NCBI GenBank assembly: GCA_938046095.1 | Contig: CALIXS010000025.1 | Coordinates: forward strand, 1-64,000 | Direction of reading: 5' to 3' | Length of the DNA: 64,000 nt | DNA from: an uncultured Clostridia bacterium | Lineage (GTDB): Bacteria > Bacillota > Clostridia > Peptostreptococcales > Anaerovoracaceae | Shown here: piece by piece, positions 1-8,900 of the stretch | How positions within the stretch are numbered: position 1 is the first letter of the stretch | Layout of the letters: every line of letters begins with the position of its first letter | Made by a program: the position numbers and the translations under genes | The notes under the pieces: model-generated | Databases searched by the model: none | Seen by the model: the letters and a program-made list of their open reading frames with translations, nothing else | Told to the model about the DNA's origin: nothing

Positions 1-332
1 AGGTTTACACCTATAATGTAGGAACATCCATCGCCGCCGAAGATTTTATCGCTTTGAATTTTAAGGCAAAGGATATATTCATTTTTGCGGACGATCACTT
101 TGCGCTTAAAACGGACACAACACTTATAGGCAGCGGCATGTATGCCTGTATTTATCTGGACGATTTTAATAATGAGACGGACGGCGCAAGGAGGCTCCTC
201 GATTATTGCAATAAAAATTCTTATATAATCAACGGCGACTATATCTGTGAAGTCATGACAGAGTTTAATATCTTTGACCGAACTCATAGAAATATGTATA
301 TGAGACTACAGGTTCCGATAAAATTCGGCTGA
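1..332 (+). CDS. MerR-family-type regulator, C-terminal effector-binding part (5' end outside window)
   Basis: The reading frame is open from the left edge (first full codon at base 3) to a TGA at 330-332, so this is the last ~109 residues of a longer protein. The visible part resembles the GyrI-like ligand-binding half that follows a MerR-type helix-turn-helix. It has an alternating strand/helix pattern, a G-S-G-M-Y-A-C-I-Y core and a typical ending with I-C-E-V-M-T-E-F and L-Q-V-P-I-K-F. By family, such proteins bind a small molecule and switch a promoter. The DNA-binding half is not visible, so the MerR assignment is by analogy and the target is unknown. An apparent TTG start at 54 is internal to the frame and is not a real start. 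The next gene follows after 89 bases with its own strong ribosome-binding site. Confidence 0.6.
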   Translation, partial: VYTYNVGTSIAAEDFIALNFKAKDIFIFADDHFALKTDTTLIGSGMYACIYLDDFNNETDGARRLLDYCNKNSYIINGDYICEVMTEFNIFDRTHRNMYMRLQVPIKFG

Positions 333-421
333 ATTTAAATTGCTCTTTTATATACAAAGCCTTGACTCTAATCTTGGATCAGACTTTATAATCAAAGAAA
401 AAGGAGTAAGGAGGTTTTGTA

Positions 422-1447
422 ATGGAAAAGGTAAAGGTTGTGCAGTATGGCTGCGGAAAGATGTCAAGGTATATACTTCGTTATCTGCATGAGCATGGCG
501 CTCAGATTGTGGGTGCTATCGATGTTAATCCTGCGGTTGTAGGTCGGGATGTCGGAGATTTTGCGGAGCTCGGTATAAAGACGGGAGTAATCATATCAAA
601 CGACGCCGACAAGGTGCTTGACGAATGCGATGCCGATGTTGCGATTGTGACGCTGTTCAGCTTCATAGGCGATATTTATGAGCATGTTGCAAAGTGCGCA
701 GCGCGCGGCATAAATGTTATCACCACATGCGAGGAGGCTATTTATCCCTGGACGACATCTGCCGAGCAGATAAACAGGCTCGACGCGCTTGCAAAGGAAA
801 ATGAATGCACCATAACGGGCTCCGGAATGCAGGACATATTCTGGATCAATATGGTAGCCCTTGCTGCTGCCGGCTGCAACAGTATCAGGAAAATCAAAGG
901 GGCTTACAGCTATAATGTTGACGAATACGGTCTTGCACTTGCAAATGCGCACGGCTGCGATCTGAGCACTGAAGAGTTTGAGGCGAAAATTGCTTATCCG
1001 GCCGTATTTGAGCCGTCCTATGCGTGGAACGCGGCAGAGGCGATATGCAATAAGCTCGGGCTAACTGTCAGATCCATAGAGCAGAAGCACGTTCCTTATG
1101 TGATAGATAAGGATATCTTTTCGAGTACGCTTGATAAGACAATAAAAGCCGGACGATGCATAGGAATGTCTGCTGTTGTTACGATTGAGACAATGCAGGG
1201 TGTAACAATAGAAGAGGAAACCATAGGCAAGGTCTACGGTCCTGATGACGGCGATATGTGCGATTGGCAGATAACGGGCGAGCCAAATGTTGAATATCAT
1301 GTGGTAAAGCCCGCTACGGTGGAACACACCTGCGCCACGGTGGTAAATCGCATACCGAGTCTGCTTTCAGCTCCCTCCGGTTATGTGACGGCGGATCAGC
1401 TTGATGAAATAAGCTATATGTCATATCCTATGGAGCTTTATTGCTGA
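422..1447 (+). CDS. 2,4-diaminopentanoate dehydrogenase-like NAD(P)-dependent oxidoreductase
   Basis: A 341-residue protein starting at an ATG preceded by AAGGAG and GGAGG (bases 401-416). The N-terminus holds a Rossmann fold of the dihydrodipicolinate-reductase type: V-V-Q-Y-G-C-G-K-M at residues 6-14, then I-G-A-I-D-like second-strand residues. The rest matches the amine/2,4-diaminopentanoate dehydrogenase group (Ord in clostridial ornithine fermentation), which deaminates 2,4-diaminopentanoate to 2-amino-4-oxopentanoate. Length fits that family. None of the usual partners (OraS/OraE aminomutase, OrtA/B thiolase, ornithine racemase) is nearby, so the substrate may be another amine; the family assignment is firmer than the substrate. 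It appears to be a single-gene unit ending in a strong hairpin terminator just downstream. Confidence 0.7.
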   Translation: MEKVKVVQYGCGKMSRYILRYLHEHGAQIVGAIDVNPAVVGRDVGDFAELGIKTGVIISNDADKVLDECDADVAIVTLFSFIGDIYEHVAKCAARGINVITTCEEAIYPWTTSAEQINRLDALAKENECTITGSGMQDIFWINMVALAAAGCNSIRKIKGAYSYNVDEYGLALANAHGCDLSTEEFEAKIAYPAVFEPSYAWNAAEAICNKLGLTVRSIEQKHVPYVIDKDIFSSTLDKTIKAGRCIGMSAVVTIETMQGVTIEEETIGKVYGPDDGDMCDWQITGEPNVEYHVVKPATVEHTCATVVNRIPSLLSAPSGYVTADQLDEISYMSYPMELYC

Positions 1448-1483
1448 GCTGCAGGGACGGCACTATGCCTGCGGCTTATCTTC

Positions 1484-1509
1484 AATGCGCTGCTTAGGCA
1501 GCGCATTTT
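1484..1509. terminator. Bidirectional intrinsic terminator between convergent genes
   Basis: A perfect 10-bp stem (1484-1493 with 1498-1507) closes a four-base loop TTAG. The A-T pairs at the base of the stem give T-runs on both strands. It sits between the oxidoreductase (ends 1447, plus) and the convergent gene ending at 1543 (minus), so it can serve both. Confidence 0.8.
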
Positions 1510-1542
1510 CTAATTGAAAACGGTAATCGCCATATCAAGCCT

Positions 1543-2778
1543 TTAGACTATATGTTCGATTACCTTTTTCCATGTGCTTTGCGCGAGCTGGTAACTTGAA
1601 TAGTGGCGTTTGACGTTTTGACGGTATTTATCGAATTCCGTCAAAATCGCCATGAAGCGATTGTCATCAAAATGTTCACTGAGCAGTGGCACCGTTTTAT
1701 TCAGGGCGTCGTTTATTTTTTGCATGCTCGCCTCATATTTTTCATGCTGCGTTATATATGTGAGCAGGGGCTTATATCTTATCCATCCTATACAGGCATT
1801 TATGAAGCGAGTCATTACCTGAGCCGATTTTTCGGTTATGGCTGAAAGATGTATGGGAAGCACTCCTTCCAACATGTGGTTGTATAGTGAGAAACCGTCA
1901 TGAAAAGTATAGCATGGCACCTTCAGCACTTTACGTTCATTCAGCATGGTCGAAAGAAAAGTGTCCTCTCCGCGTGCTCCCGGAGGATTATAAAACGGGA
2001 ATGAGCGCTGCGGGTCTTTAAGGTTTATGCATAAATTTGCTCCTGAAATAAATCGGCAGCCGTTTTTAAGCGGTACTTCAACAGCCTTGGGCTGAGTCAG
2101 CACATCTATTGAGGCATATGTTACGCCGCCTGTGTTCATGAGCCTTTTGATATTATCCCAATTTATTATGTCGTTGCTTATCGCCTCGATGAAAAGTCTA
2201 AAATCCTCGGCGTTGAAGCCTTTTCCGAAGCTCAGCTGCGGTATGGGCGAAATGTAGCCGCAATGGTAGCCGTTGGTATAATCGGCATTCGCTATTTCCG
2301 CAAGATGAGTGAGAAATACCTGCTGTCCGCTCCAAAGGCAGCTGTTTTTGTTATTCGTTACCGCCATGGGGTATTCGTCATCATCTAAAAAGAGCAGGTA
2401 GTCCATTTGATATTCTATGGCAGAGAAGAGAACAGCATTCCTTTTCCCCGCATAGCCTGATCCGAACACGCTTTTTATTTCGCCTGAAGAGAATGCGCTT
2501 TGCTTTTGTATCTTCTCAAGCTCTCGTGACGCATTTTTTGCACCTATAAAAACAACTCTGTCAAAGGCGTCGACAGTCTCCTGCTTCAGATTTGTGAAAT
2601 CCGTAGATTTCGCATTCTGATAATCGAGGTCGTATGAAACAAAAAGACTCGGATGTACATCCATATCGTGCGGAAGGTCTTTTTTAGTTTCGTTCCAGCC
2701 GTTTATATAGGCGTTTACAACTTTCTTAAAGGATTTGCGTCCTGTGGCAAGTCCTATTCCCAGATTTATTCTACCCAT
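1543..2778 (-). CDS. Glycosyltransferase-like protein of unassigned family
   Basis: A 411-residue protein with an AGGAGA-type ribosome-binding site just upstream of its ATG at 2778. Visible signs of a GT-A-type fold are a hydrophobic strand followed by a D-D-D-E-Y-P motif (about residue 133), which resembles the metal/nucleotide-sugar binding DxD, and a late G-A-R-G-E-D-T motif like the acidic catalytic element of family-2-type enzymes. There is no signal peptide and no obvious membrane segment, so it is probably cytoplasmic. I cannot name the donor or acceptor. It stands alone between a terminator and an intergenic region with operator-like repeats (2842-2892), which may also act on its divergent promoter. 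Function rests on motif pattern only. Confidence 0.5.
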   Translation of the reverse strand: MGRINLGIGLATGRKSFKKVVNAYINGWNETKKDLPHDMDVHPSLFVSYDLDYQNAKSTDFTNLKQETVDAFDRVVFIGAKNASRELEKIQKQSAFSSGEIKSVFGSGYAGKRNAVLFSAIEYQMDYLLFLDDDEYPMAVTNNKNSCLWSGQQVFLTHLAEIANADYTNGYHCGYISPIPQLSFGKGFNAEDFRLFIEAISNDIINWDNIKRLMNTGGVTYASIDVLTQPKAVEVPLKNGCRFISGANLCINLKDPQRSFPFYNPPGARGEDTFLSTMLNERKVLKVPCYTFHDGFSLYNHMLEGVLPIHLSAITEKSAQVMTRFINACIGWIRYKPLLTYITQHEKYEASMQKINDALNKTVPLLSEHFDDNRFMAILTEFDKYRQNVKRHYSSYQLAQSTWKKVIEHIV

Positions 2779-2841
2779 TATTTCTCCTTTCCCATATTAC
2801 CTCTCAATATTTAATTATAACATATCAAAAAGCGTTTCATT

Positions 2842-2892
2842 CAAGATGTGAACAGAGTATAATGAACATATACACATCTTGTATACATCTTG
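2842..2892. promoter_or_regulatory. Operator-like repeat cluster around a -10 box
   Basis: CAAGATGTG at 2842-2850 and its exact complement CACATCTTG at 2873-2881 form a 9-bp inverted repeat with a 22-base centre. A further half-site ACATCTTG follows at 2885-2892 in direct repeat, 11 bases (one helical turn) from the previous copy. A TATAAT lies inside, at 2858-2863 on the plus strand. The pattern suggests a repressor or activator binding cooperatively to three half-sites; the regulator is unknown. Confidence 0.45.
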
Positions 2893-2911
2893 CTTAAGAG
2901 TGACTGATAAA

Positions 2912-3008
2912 GTGAGCAAAAAAAATTGTAGACGAAGACGAGAGTGGCAATGAGGAAAAAACAGATGTCAGTCGTTTGATTGCCGAGGAGCGGATGGACG
3001 ATGATTAG
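2912..3008 (+). pseudogene. Possible frameshifted small gene before the acetyltransferase
   Basis: GTG at 2912 followed by AGC opens a short frame that meets a run of eight A's. Reading it as seven A's joins it to a 29-codon frame rich in Asp/Glu (with V-S-R-L-I-A-E-E-R-M near the end) that stops at 3006-3008, overlapping the next ATG by 8 bases. As written, the second frame has no start codon. It may be a decayed antitoxin-like small gene, a slippage-translated gene or chance. I do not recognise the product. Confidence 0.2.
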
Positions 3009-3441
3009 AGAAGTTTGCGAGAAAGATTTATTACCTTTGCTTGAACTTTATATGTATTTGCATGAGGATAATATTCCTGCGGAAAATGAGCATCTCAGAT
3101 CTGCCTGGCAGACGATCCTCAGCGATGAAAATCATCATATTATTCTTAACGAGATAGACGGAAAGATTGTTTCCTCATGTGTTTGTGTCATTATCCCTAA
3201 TCTTACCCGTAATGTGCGGCCGTATGCTTTGATCGAGAATGTGGTTACACATAAGGAGTTCCGCAATAAAGGCTACGCAACAGAATGCCTGATGTATGCG
3301 AAGAAAATTGCGGAATCAAATAATTGTTATAAAATGATGTTGTTGTCGGGCGCAAAGGATTCAGCCACACTGGACTTTTATCGGCAGATCGGATTCAACA
3401 GCGAGGACAAGACGGCGTTTATACAGTGGCTTAAGCATTGA
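3001..3441 (+). CDS. GNAT-family N-acetyltransferase
   Basis: I start this 146-residue protein at ATG 3001 because GAGGAGCGG lies 7 bases upstream; a TTG at 2980 would add five unlikely residues. The GNAT acetyl-CoA-binding signature is clear in the C-terminal half: I-E-N-V-V-T strand, then E-F-R-N-K-G-Y-A-T (Q/RxxGxG/A-type pyrophosphate loop, residues ~88-96) and helix, followed by the usual F-Y-R-Q-I-G-F ending. The family transfers an acetyl group to amines of small molecules or protein termini. Substrate is not predictable. No operon partner is obvious. Confidence 0.8.
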   Translation: MIREVCEKDLLPLLELYMYLHEDNIPAENEHLRSAWQTILSDENHHIILNEIDGKIVSSCVCVIIPNLTRNVRPYALIENVVTHKEFRNKGYATECLMYAKKIAESNNCYKMMLLSGAKDSATLDFYRQIGFNSEDKTAFIQWLKH

Positions 3442-3560
3442 GAAAGAGTAGAGCCGTAGATCCTCCGGAGGTACTTGGTATTCCTTTGCCGTGTCCGGAT
3501 CGGAAAAATCGGCAAAACAAATAACCGGAAAATCATGTTCGATTCCATCATATTTCAGGA
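3440..3560 (-). pseudogene. Possible coding remnant in the gap between acetyltransferase and TraX-like gene
   Basis: On the minus strand the 128-base gap reads as one open frame of protein-like composition (for example D-F-P-V-I-C-F-A-D-F-S-D-P and P-P-E-D-L-R-L-Y-S). It lacks a proper start and runs into the end of the acetyltransferase. It might be the tail of a lost gene. Support is composition only. Confidence 0.15.
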
Positions 3561-3569
3561 GAAGAAATT

Positions 3570-4301
3570 ATGGAAATAAATAAACGATTTCAGCAGGAGA
3601 AATTAAAAAAAATCCGGGTATTTAATGGAGCACAATTAAAATATTTAGCATTTATATCAATGCTGATAGATCACGTAAACAACGCATTAATAACACCTAT
3701 GCTTGACGGTGAAGGATTTTTATTACATGTATCTAACATATTTTCAGTTTTAGGAAGAATTGCCTTTCCTATCTTTGTTTTTTTTATAGTAGAAGGATTC
3801 TTAAAGACGAGCAGCAGAAAAAAATATCTGATTACTCTTCTGATATTCGGGATCATATCGGAAGTTCCGTTCGATATGTTCACATCAAGATCATTTTTTG
3901 ACCCGCACTGGAACAACATGATGTTTACACTGGCTCTATGTCTTATTACAATTTGGATAATTGATAGCCTCAAAGAAAAGATCGATAACAAAATCCTTTG
4001 GTATGCCGGTTCAATCATTATTGTAGCGATTTTCGGTTTTTCGGCCATGAAATTGAGCCTTGATTATGACTATCATGCCATAGTCGTTGCTTATCTTTTT
4101 TATATCTTTTATGACAAACCGATACTTGGAGCAGGGCTGGGCTATCTGTCGATTATAAAAGAGCTTTACTCCTTTTTAGGATTTGCTGCAACCATGACGT
4201 ACAATGGAGAAAGAGGCAGACAACATAAGTGGCTGAACTATTTTTTCTATCCGGTTCACATCCTGATACTGGGAGTTTTGCGTTTCTGTTTAAATATTTA
4301 A
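3570..4301 (+). CDS. TraX-family membrane protein
   Basis: A 243-residue integral membrane protein with about six or seven hydrophobic segments. It begins with the family's typical N-terminus (F-N-G-A-Q-L-K-Y-L-A, then M-L-I-D-H near residue 31), followed by G-R-I-A-F-P-I-F-V-F and E-V-P-F-D. It ends with Y-P-V-H near the C-terminus, a feature of TraX. The named family member acetylates F-pilin in Enterobacteria, but chromosomal copies in Firmicutes are usually of unknown acyl-transfer role. AGGAGAAG lies 7 bases upstream of the ATG. No conjugation genes are nearby, so a role in conjugation is unlikely here. Confidence 0.75.
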   Translation: MEINKRFQQEKLKKIRVFNGAQLKYLAFISMLIDHVNNALITPMLDGEGFLLHVSNIFSVLGRIAFPIFVFFIVEGFLKTSSRKKYLITLLIFGIISEVPFDMFTSRSFFDPHWNNMMFTLALCLITIWIIDSLKEKIDNKILWYAGSIIIVAIFGFSAMKLSLDYDYHAIVVAYLFYIFYDKPILGAGLGYLSIIKELYSFLGFAATMTYNGERGRQHKWLNYFFYPVHILILGVLRFCLNI

Positions 4302-4362
4302 TAACGCCGGTTATTTGAAGATAGCAGTTGTAAACATTATATCAGCATGAAGGAGGCCAAAA

Positions 4363-5766
4363 ATGGAAAAGGTAAAGAAAAAAATTGTATTTCCCGATAC
4401 TCTGATAGTTGTCGCAATCGTCGTACTGATTGTGGCGATTCTCTCTTGGGTAATACCGTCCGGAACATACGAATATCGTGAGCAGGACATAAACGGTCGC
4501 ATCAGAAATGTAGCTATCGACGGAACGTATCATACTATTGATAAGTCGGAGGTTACTACGACCGGTTTTTTAGGTTTTTTTGCATCTTTATACAGGGGCT
4601 GCGTTGACGCGGCAGATATAATTTTTGTAATCTTATGTTGCTGCGGAACGTTCGGAGTAATGGTGAAAACAGGTGCTTTTCATTCCGGTATAGGTGTGCT
4701 TTTGAAAAAGCTCGGTAATAAGGGATTGCTTCTCGTTCCGATTCTGATGCTTATATTCGGTCTCGGCGGTTCTATTTTCGGAATGGCTTCCGAATTTTAC
4801 GGATTTTATCCTCTCATAATAGGACTTGGGATTGCAATGGGATACGATGCAATGTTCGGATTTGCTGTAATTGCGTGCGGTGAATTTATAGGCTTTATGG
4901 GAGCAACCATGAATCCGTATACTGTCGGTATAGCACAGAATATTGCGGGGTTGGAGCTTTATTCGGGCACATGGTACAGGACGGTATGCTTTGTTGTATT
5001 TCAGACCATCGCCATAATATACGTTTTAAGGTATGCCAAAAAGATAGAAAAAAACCCTAAACTTTCAGTAGTATATGGTGAGAAGTCAATACATGAGTTT
5101 TCGGAAGGCGATCTTGAATCATATTCATTCTCCAAATCGGATGCGTTGGTAATTATCGATATAATTGTAACTCTGGTAATACTTATGTTAGGCCTGATGA
5201 GGTGGGAATGGGATTATCCGCAGCTATGCGGACTCTTCCTGATTATGTCGATGGTTGCGGCAGGAGTCAAGAAGTGGTCGCCGAATCGGTGGTGCAGCGA
5301 ATTTATCGACAGCGCGAAAACAGTTGTATGGGGCTGCATACTTACGGGTGTTGCCAAAGCAATTGTTGTCGTAATGAATGATGCGATGATAATGGATACC
5401 GTCATTTTCAACCTGTCAAATTTGTTGAAATCCGCGCCGAACTCGATTTCTGCGGGGCTTATGCTGATTGTTCAGACCTTTATCAATTTCTTTATTCCGT
5501 CCGGATCGGGACAGGCGGTAGCATCTATGCCGATTATGGCACAGCTGTCGGATATAATCGGAGTATCACGTCAAACGGCAGTTCTTGCCTTCCAATTCGG
5601 GGACGGATTATCAAACATATTCTGGCCTACGGCGGATATCGTTATCATATGCGGGCTTGGCGGGATAAAGCTTGAAAAGTGGTATAAATGGTTCGCGCCT
5701 TTATTCCTGATGCTGCTTGCAGCTCAGATCATAATGGTCGAGATCGCGGTATTTATAGGGTACTGA
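4363..5766 (+). CDS. YfcC/DcuC-family anaerobic carrier
   Basis: A 467-residue, roughly twelve-segment membrane protein with the N-terminal pattern of the YfcC group: V-I-P-S-G-T-Y after the first helix, a loop, then G-F-L-G-F-F. Conserved glycine-rich hairpins (G-L-G-G-S-I-F-G-M-A-S-E and F-I-P-S-G-S-G-Q-A) fit the DcuC superfamily of C4-dicarboxylate, arginine/ornithine or small-peptide carriers. AGGAGG lies 8 bases before the ATG at 4363. Substrate is uncertain. It is monocistronic as far as the spacing shows. Confidence 0.75.
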   Translation: MEKVKKKIVFPDTLIVVAIVVLIVAILSWVIPSGTYEYREQDINGRIRNVAIDGTYHTIDKSEVTTTGFLGFFASLYRGCVDAADIIFVILCCCGTFGVMVKTGAFHSGIGVLLKKLGNKGLLLVPILMLIFGLGGSIFGMASEFYGFYPLIIGLGIAMGYDAMFGFAVIACGEFIGFMGATMNPYTVGIAQNIAGLELYSGTWYRTVCFVVFQTIAIIYVLRYAKKIEKNPKLSVVYGEKSIHEFSEGDLESYSFSKSDALVIIDIIVTLVILMLGLMRWEWDYPQLCGLFLIMSMVAAGVKKWSPNRWCSEFIDSAKTVVWGCILTGVAKAIVVVMNDAMIMDTVIFNLSNLLKSAPNSISAGLMLIVQTFINFFIPSGSGQAVASMPIMAQLSDIIGVSRQTAVLAFQFGDGLSNIFWPTADIVIICGLGGIKLEKWYKWFAPLFLMLLAAQIIMVEIAVFIGY

Positions 5767-5841
5767 TATTACCGATACTTTTGAAATATCAAAGTTTTGA
5801 TACGGATGTGTCATAATTAAGCACTTTTTTTCCATTTTCAC

Positions 5842-5871
5842 ATGACAAATAAAACCAAATTGTGGTAATAT
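5842..5871 (+). promoter_or_regulatory. Sigma-A-type promoter of the surface protein
   Basis: ATGACA (5842-5847) and TAATAT (5866-5871) are separated by 18 bases, giving a start about 50 bases before the adhesin ATG. A short inverted repeat GCATT/AATGC lies just downstream (about 5880-5892). Confidence 0.5.
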
Positions 5872-5927
5872 AGTTCTATAGCATTGATAATGCTTGCATT
5901 CTCTATTTTTTTAAGGAGGGAAATAAT

Positions 5928-8900
5928 ATGCGAGTTAAATTTAAAGAACGTCGTAGTCGGATTTTATCCATATGCATAACCGCGTTTATGCTTGTAGGTA
6001 TGTTGCCTTTCGGTACTGCCGTCTTTGCAGATGGAGATTTAAGTCCTGATAAGGTGCAGGTGGATTCATTTAAGATTATCGATGAAGCTAATGCAAATAT
6101 GGAGGTCGACTACGTCACTGATGCCGATGCGGCGAAATATAACCTCTACCTTAACGATGCCAACAATTTCAGCAGTACCGTATGTCAAAACCAGACGGAC
6201 AGTCAGATTAAGCTGCAGCTTGTTGCATCGTATAACGGTACAGAAAAAATCAATGAAGGGGATACCCTGGCAATTAAGGCTTCTTATGGAACATTTGCAA
6301 CGAAGACCTTTGCTGAGAAACAGCTTGAAGACAACAACGGAAATGTCCTCGGAACATATAAGTATGATCAGGGTGTATTTAAGCTTGCATTCTCCGGTGA
6401 TTACATCAAAAACAATGTTGTGACTTCATTTACGACTGCTGCACTCGAGAGTGATTCCGTTGCACAGGCTTCGGATGAGCAGGGACTTGGCACGGGCAAC
6501 GAGCGCAAGGTATTAGTCGGTGCTTTGAATAACCAAAAGCTTGCAGTTGCATACGAACTTAAGAACGCACCTGATGCCGGACCGGGTTTGGATGAGGTGA
6601 CGATTGACAGTTTCAAAATTCTCGACATTACGCAGGGTAATCAGGAAATTGATTACAGAAAGTCATCCGATGCGGATTATGATACATGGAAAAATAATCC
6701 TGCCGGTTTTGGATATGCGTTAAATCAAGACCAGCAATCAGTAGATGTTGTATTAGAGCTGGCGTTCCAATACAAGAATTCTAATCGTGCTTTACAGGAG
6801 GGAGATAAATTAACGATACCTGCAGATTACGGTGGAACAATAGTGAATTTCTCCGAGTCATCACTTCCTCTTAAGGTAACTGATGATACAGGAGAACATA
6901 CTCTCGGTACATGGAAATATGAAAAGGGAGCGTTTACGATCACTTTCGGTGGTGAGTATCTTAGAAATCATAATGTAAAGAACTTTAGTGCGAAAATGAG
7001 CACTGGCAAAATGATTAACTATAGTTCTACACGAAAAAAGAGTAGAATTTTAGGTGAGAAATATATTCTTGACGGTAAACTCGGAAAAGATACTCTCGCT
7101 GTAGCGGCAGAAACACGCTATATAAACTCAAATACTATTCCAAAAAGTGAACTTTATCTTATGGAATCATTTGATGATACATCAGATCACAGTGTCGTAT
7201 GGACAACTAAAATATTCAATGATTTTTGGAGTGAGCAATCTCCAGATAAAAAGAGAAATTACGAATACTTTAATCCGTATTTTCTGCAGAATAATGGGCA
7301 ATATAGACCGAATTCCGCAACAGGAGTGTATGTTGAAAGCACATATGAAAACTGCACTGGAGAACCTGTAATAGGTCGAGTTTTAACAACCTTCTCTGGA
7401 CATGATAATTCCGGTAAGGTTACAGAAGGATGGTATGATTTTACATCAAATGGGCTACTTACCAAGGTTATGCAAGGCTCTAAGACGAAAGATCAAGTCA
7501 AGGCTGACTTGCAGAAGGGTCAGTATTGCATGTATGACAACCATGACGGAAGCTATACTTTCATGATGAAATGGCATGACATGAATGATCCGAGCGGTGC
7601 AAAATATAATGATCTTCCTGGAGTGACTGGCGCAGGTGGTGTAGGAAGCCTTTTGAAGAATAAATTTCCGGATGCGTTTGGAGATTTGTCCGATACATCT
7701 GTTCAGAAGCTTAACAATATGTATGACGGTAAAGCTTTGCAAAATATAATGGTAACAGTTATCACACCATATAAAACAGTCAAGGAACCTACAGTAGTTG
7801 AAAACAAAACGAAAATCACTACTGTTCAGAGTGGTGAGAAATCTTTTACGACAAAGGCTCTTATGCTGCCGGCTGGAGCTGCAAGTGAAACTCAAAATAA
7901 TCCGCTTTCAATTAAGCTTGTAAAGTTAGATCGCTATACAGGTGATATGTTGTCTGACGGTTTCAATTTCGAATTACAGACATCTACTGATGGCGGAACC
8001 ACTTGGAATAAGGTACCTGTTACTGCCGCAATGGTAAAGTCGGGCACTTTAAATGCTGACAGCACAGTGACACCGGTTAATGGCGTTTTAGAAATTGAAA
8101 AACTGACCGGCGGACAGAAATATCGGTTTGTTGAAAGAGCCAATCCTGCCGAATATATGGATACGGCTATCGATGAAAGTCATCATAATGATGCCACCCA
8201 CTTTACGGTCGCCAATTCACGAGCAGTAGATGTGAAGAATACCGGAAAAGGACACGTTATCAAGATGTATAACGCGAAACTGCCGGGAATAACGGTAGAA
8301 GGTAAGAAAGAACTCTCGGGAAGAGCCCTTCAGGACGGCGAGTTCCGCTTCCAGCTCTTTGAGGCGGTTACCGACGCCAAGGTGGGCGATGCGGTCAGTA
8401 ATGATGCACAGGGTAAATTTGCGAAAGATATGACTTTCGACCATGAAGGTACATATGAGTTCTACTTTGCGGAAGTTAACGAAGGAAAACATGGCATTAC
8501 ATATGATGACAATAGGGTGAATGTTACTATCGTAGTGCAGAAAAATTTACAGGGTGATTTTGTCGCAGAGGTAACTTCCGGTCCGATAGTATTCCGTAAT
8601 AAATTTACTCCGGATCCTGTAACGGTTACGATAGAAGGTAAGAAGATACTCTCAGGAAGAGATCTTCAGAATGGTGAGTTCCACTTCCAGCTCTTTGAAA
8701 AGAGTACCGATGCCAAGGTGGGCGATGCGGTCAGTAATGATGCACAAGGTAAATTTGCGAAAGATATGACTTTCGACCATGAAGGTACGTACGAGTTCTA
8801 CTTTACAGAAGTTAATGATGGCAAGGAAGGTATTACATACGATGCTAATAAGGTGCCTGTTGTTATCGAAGTGCAGAGAAATGCACAGGGTCTTCTTACA

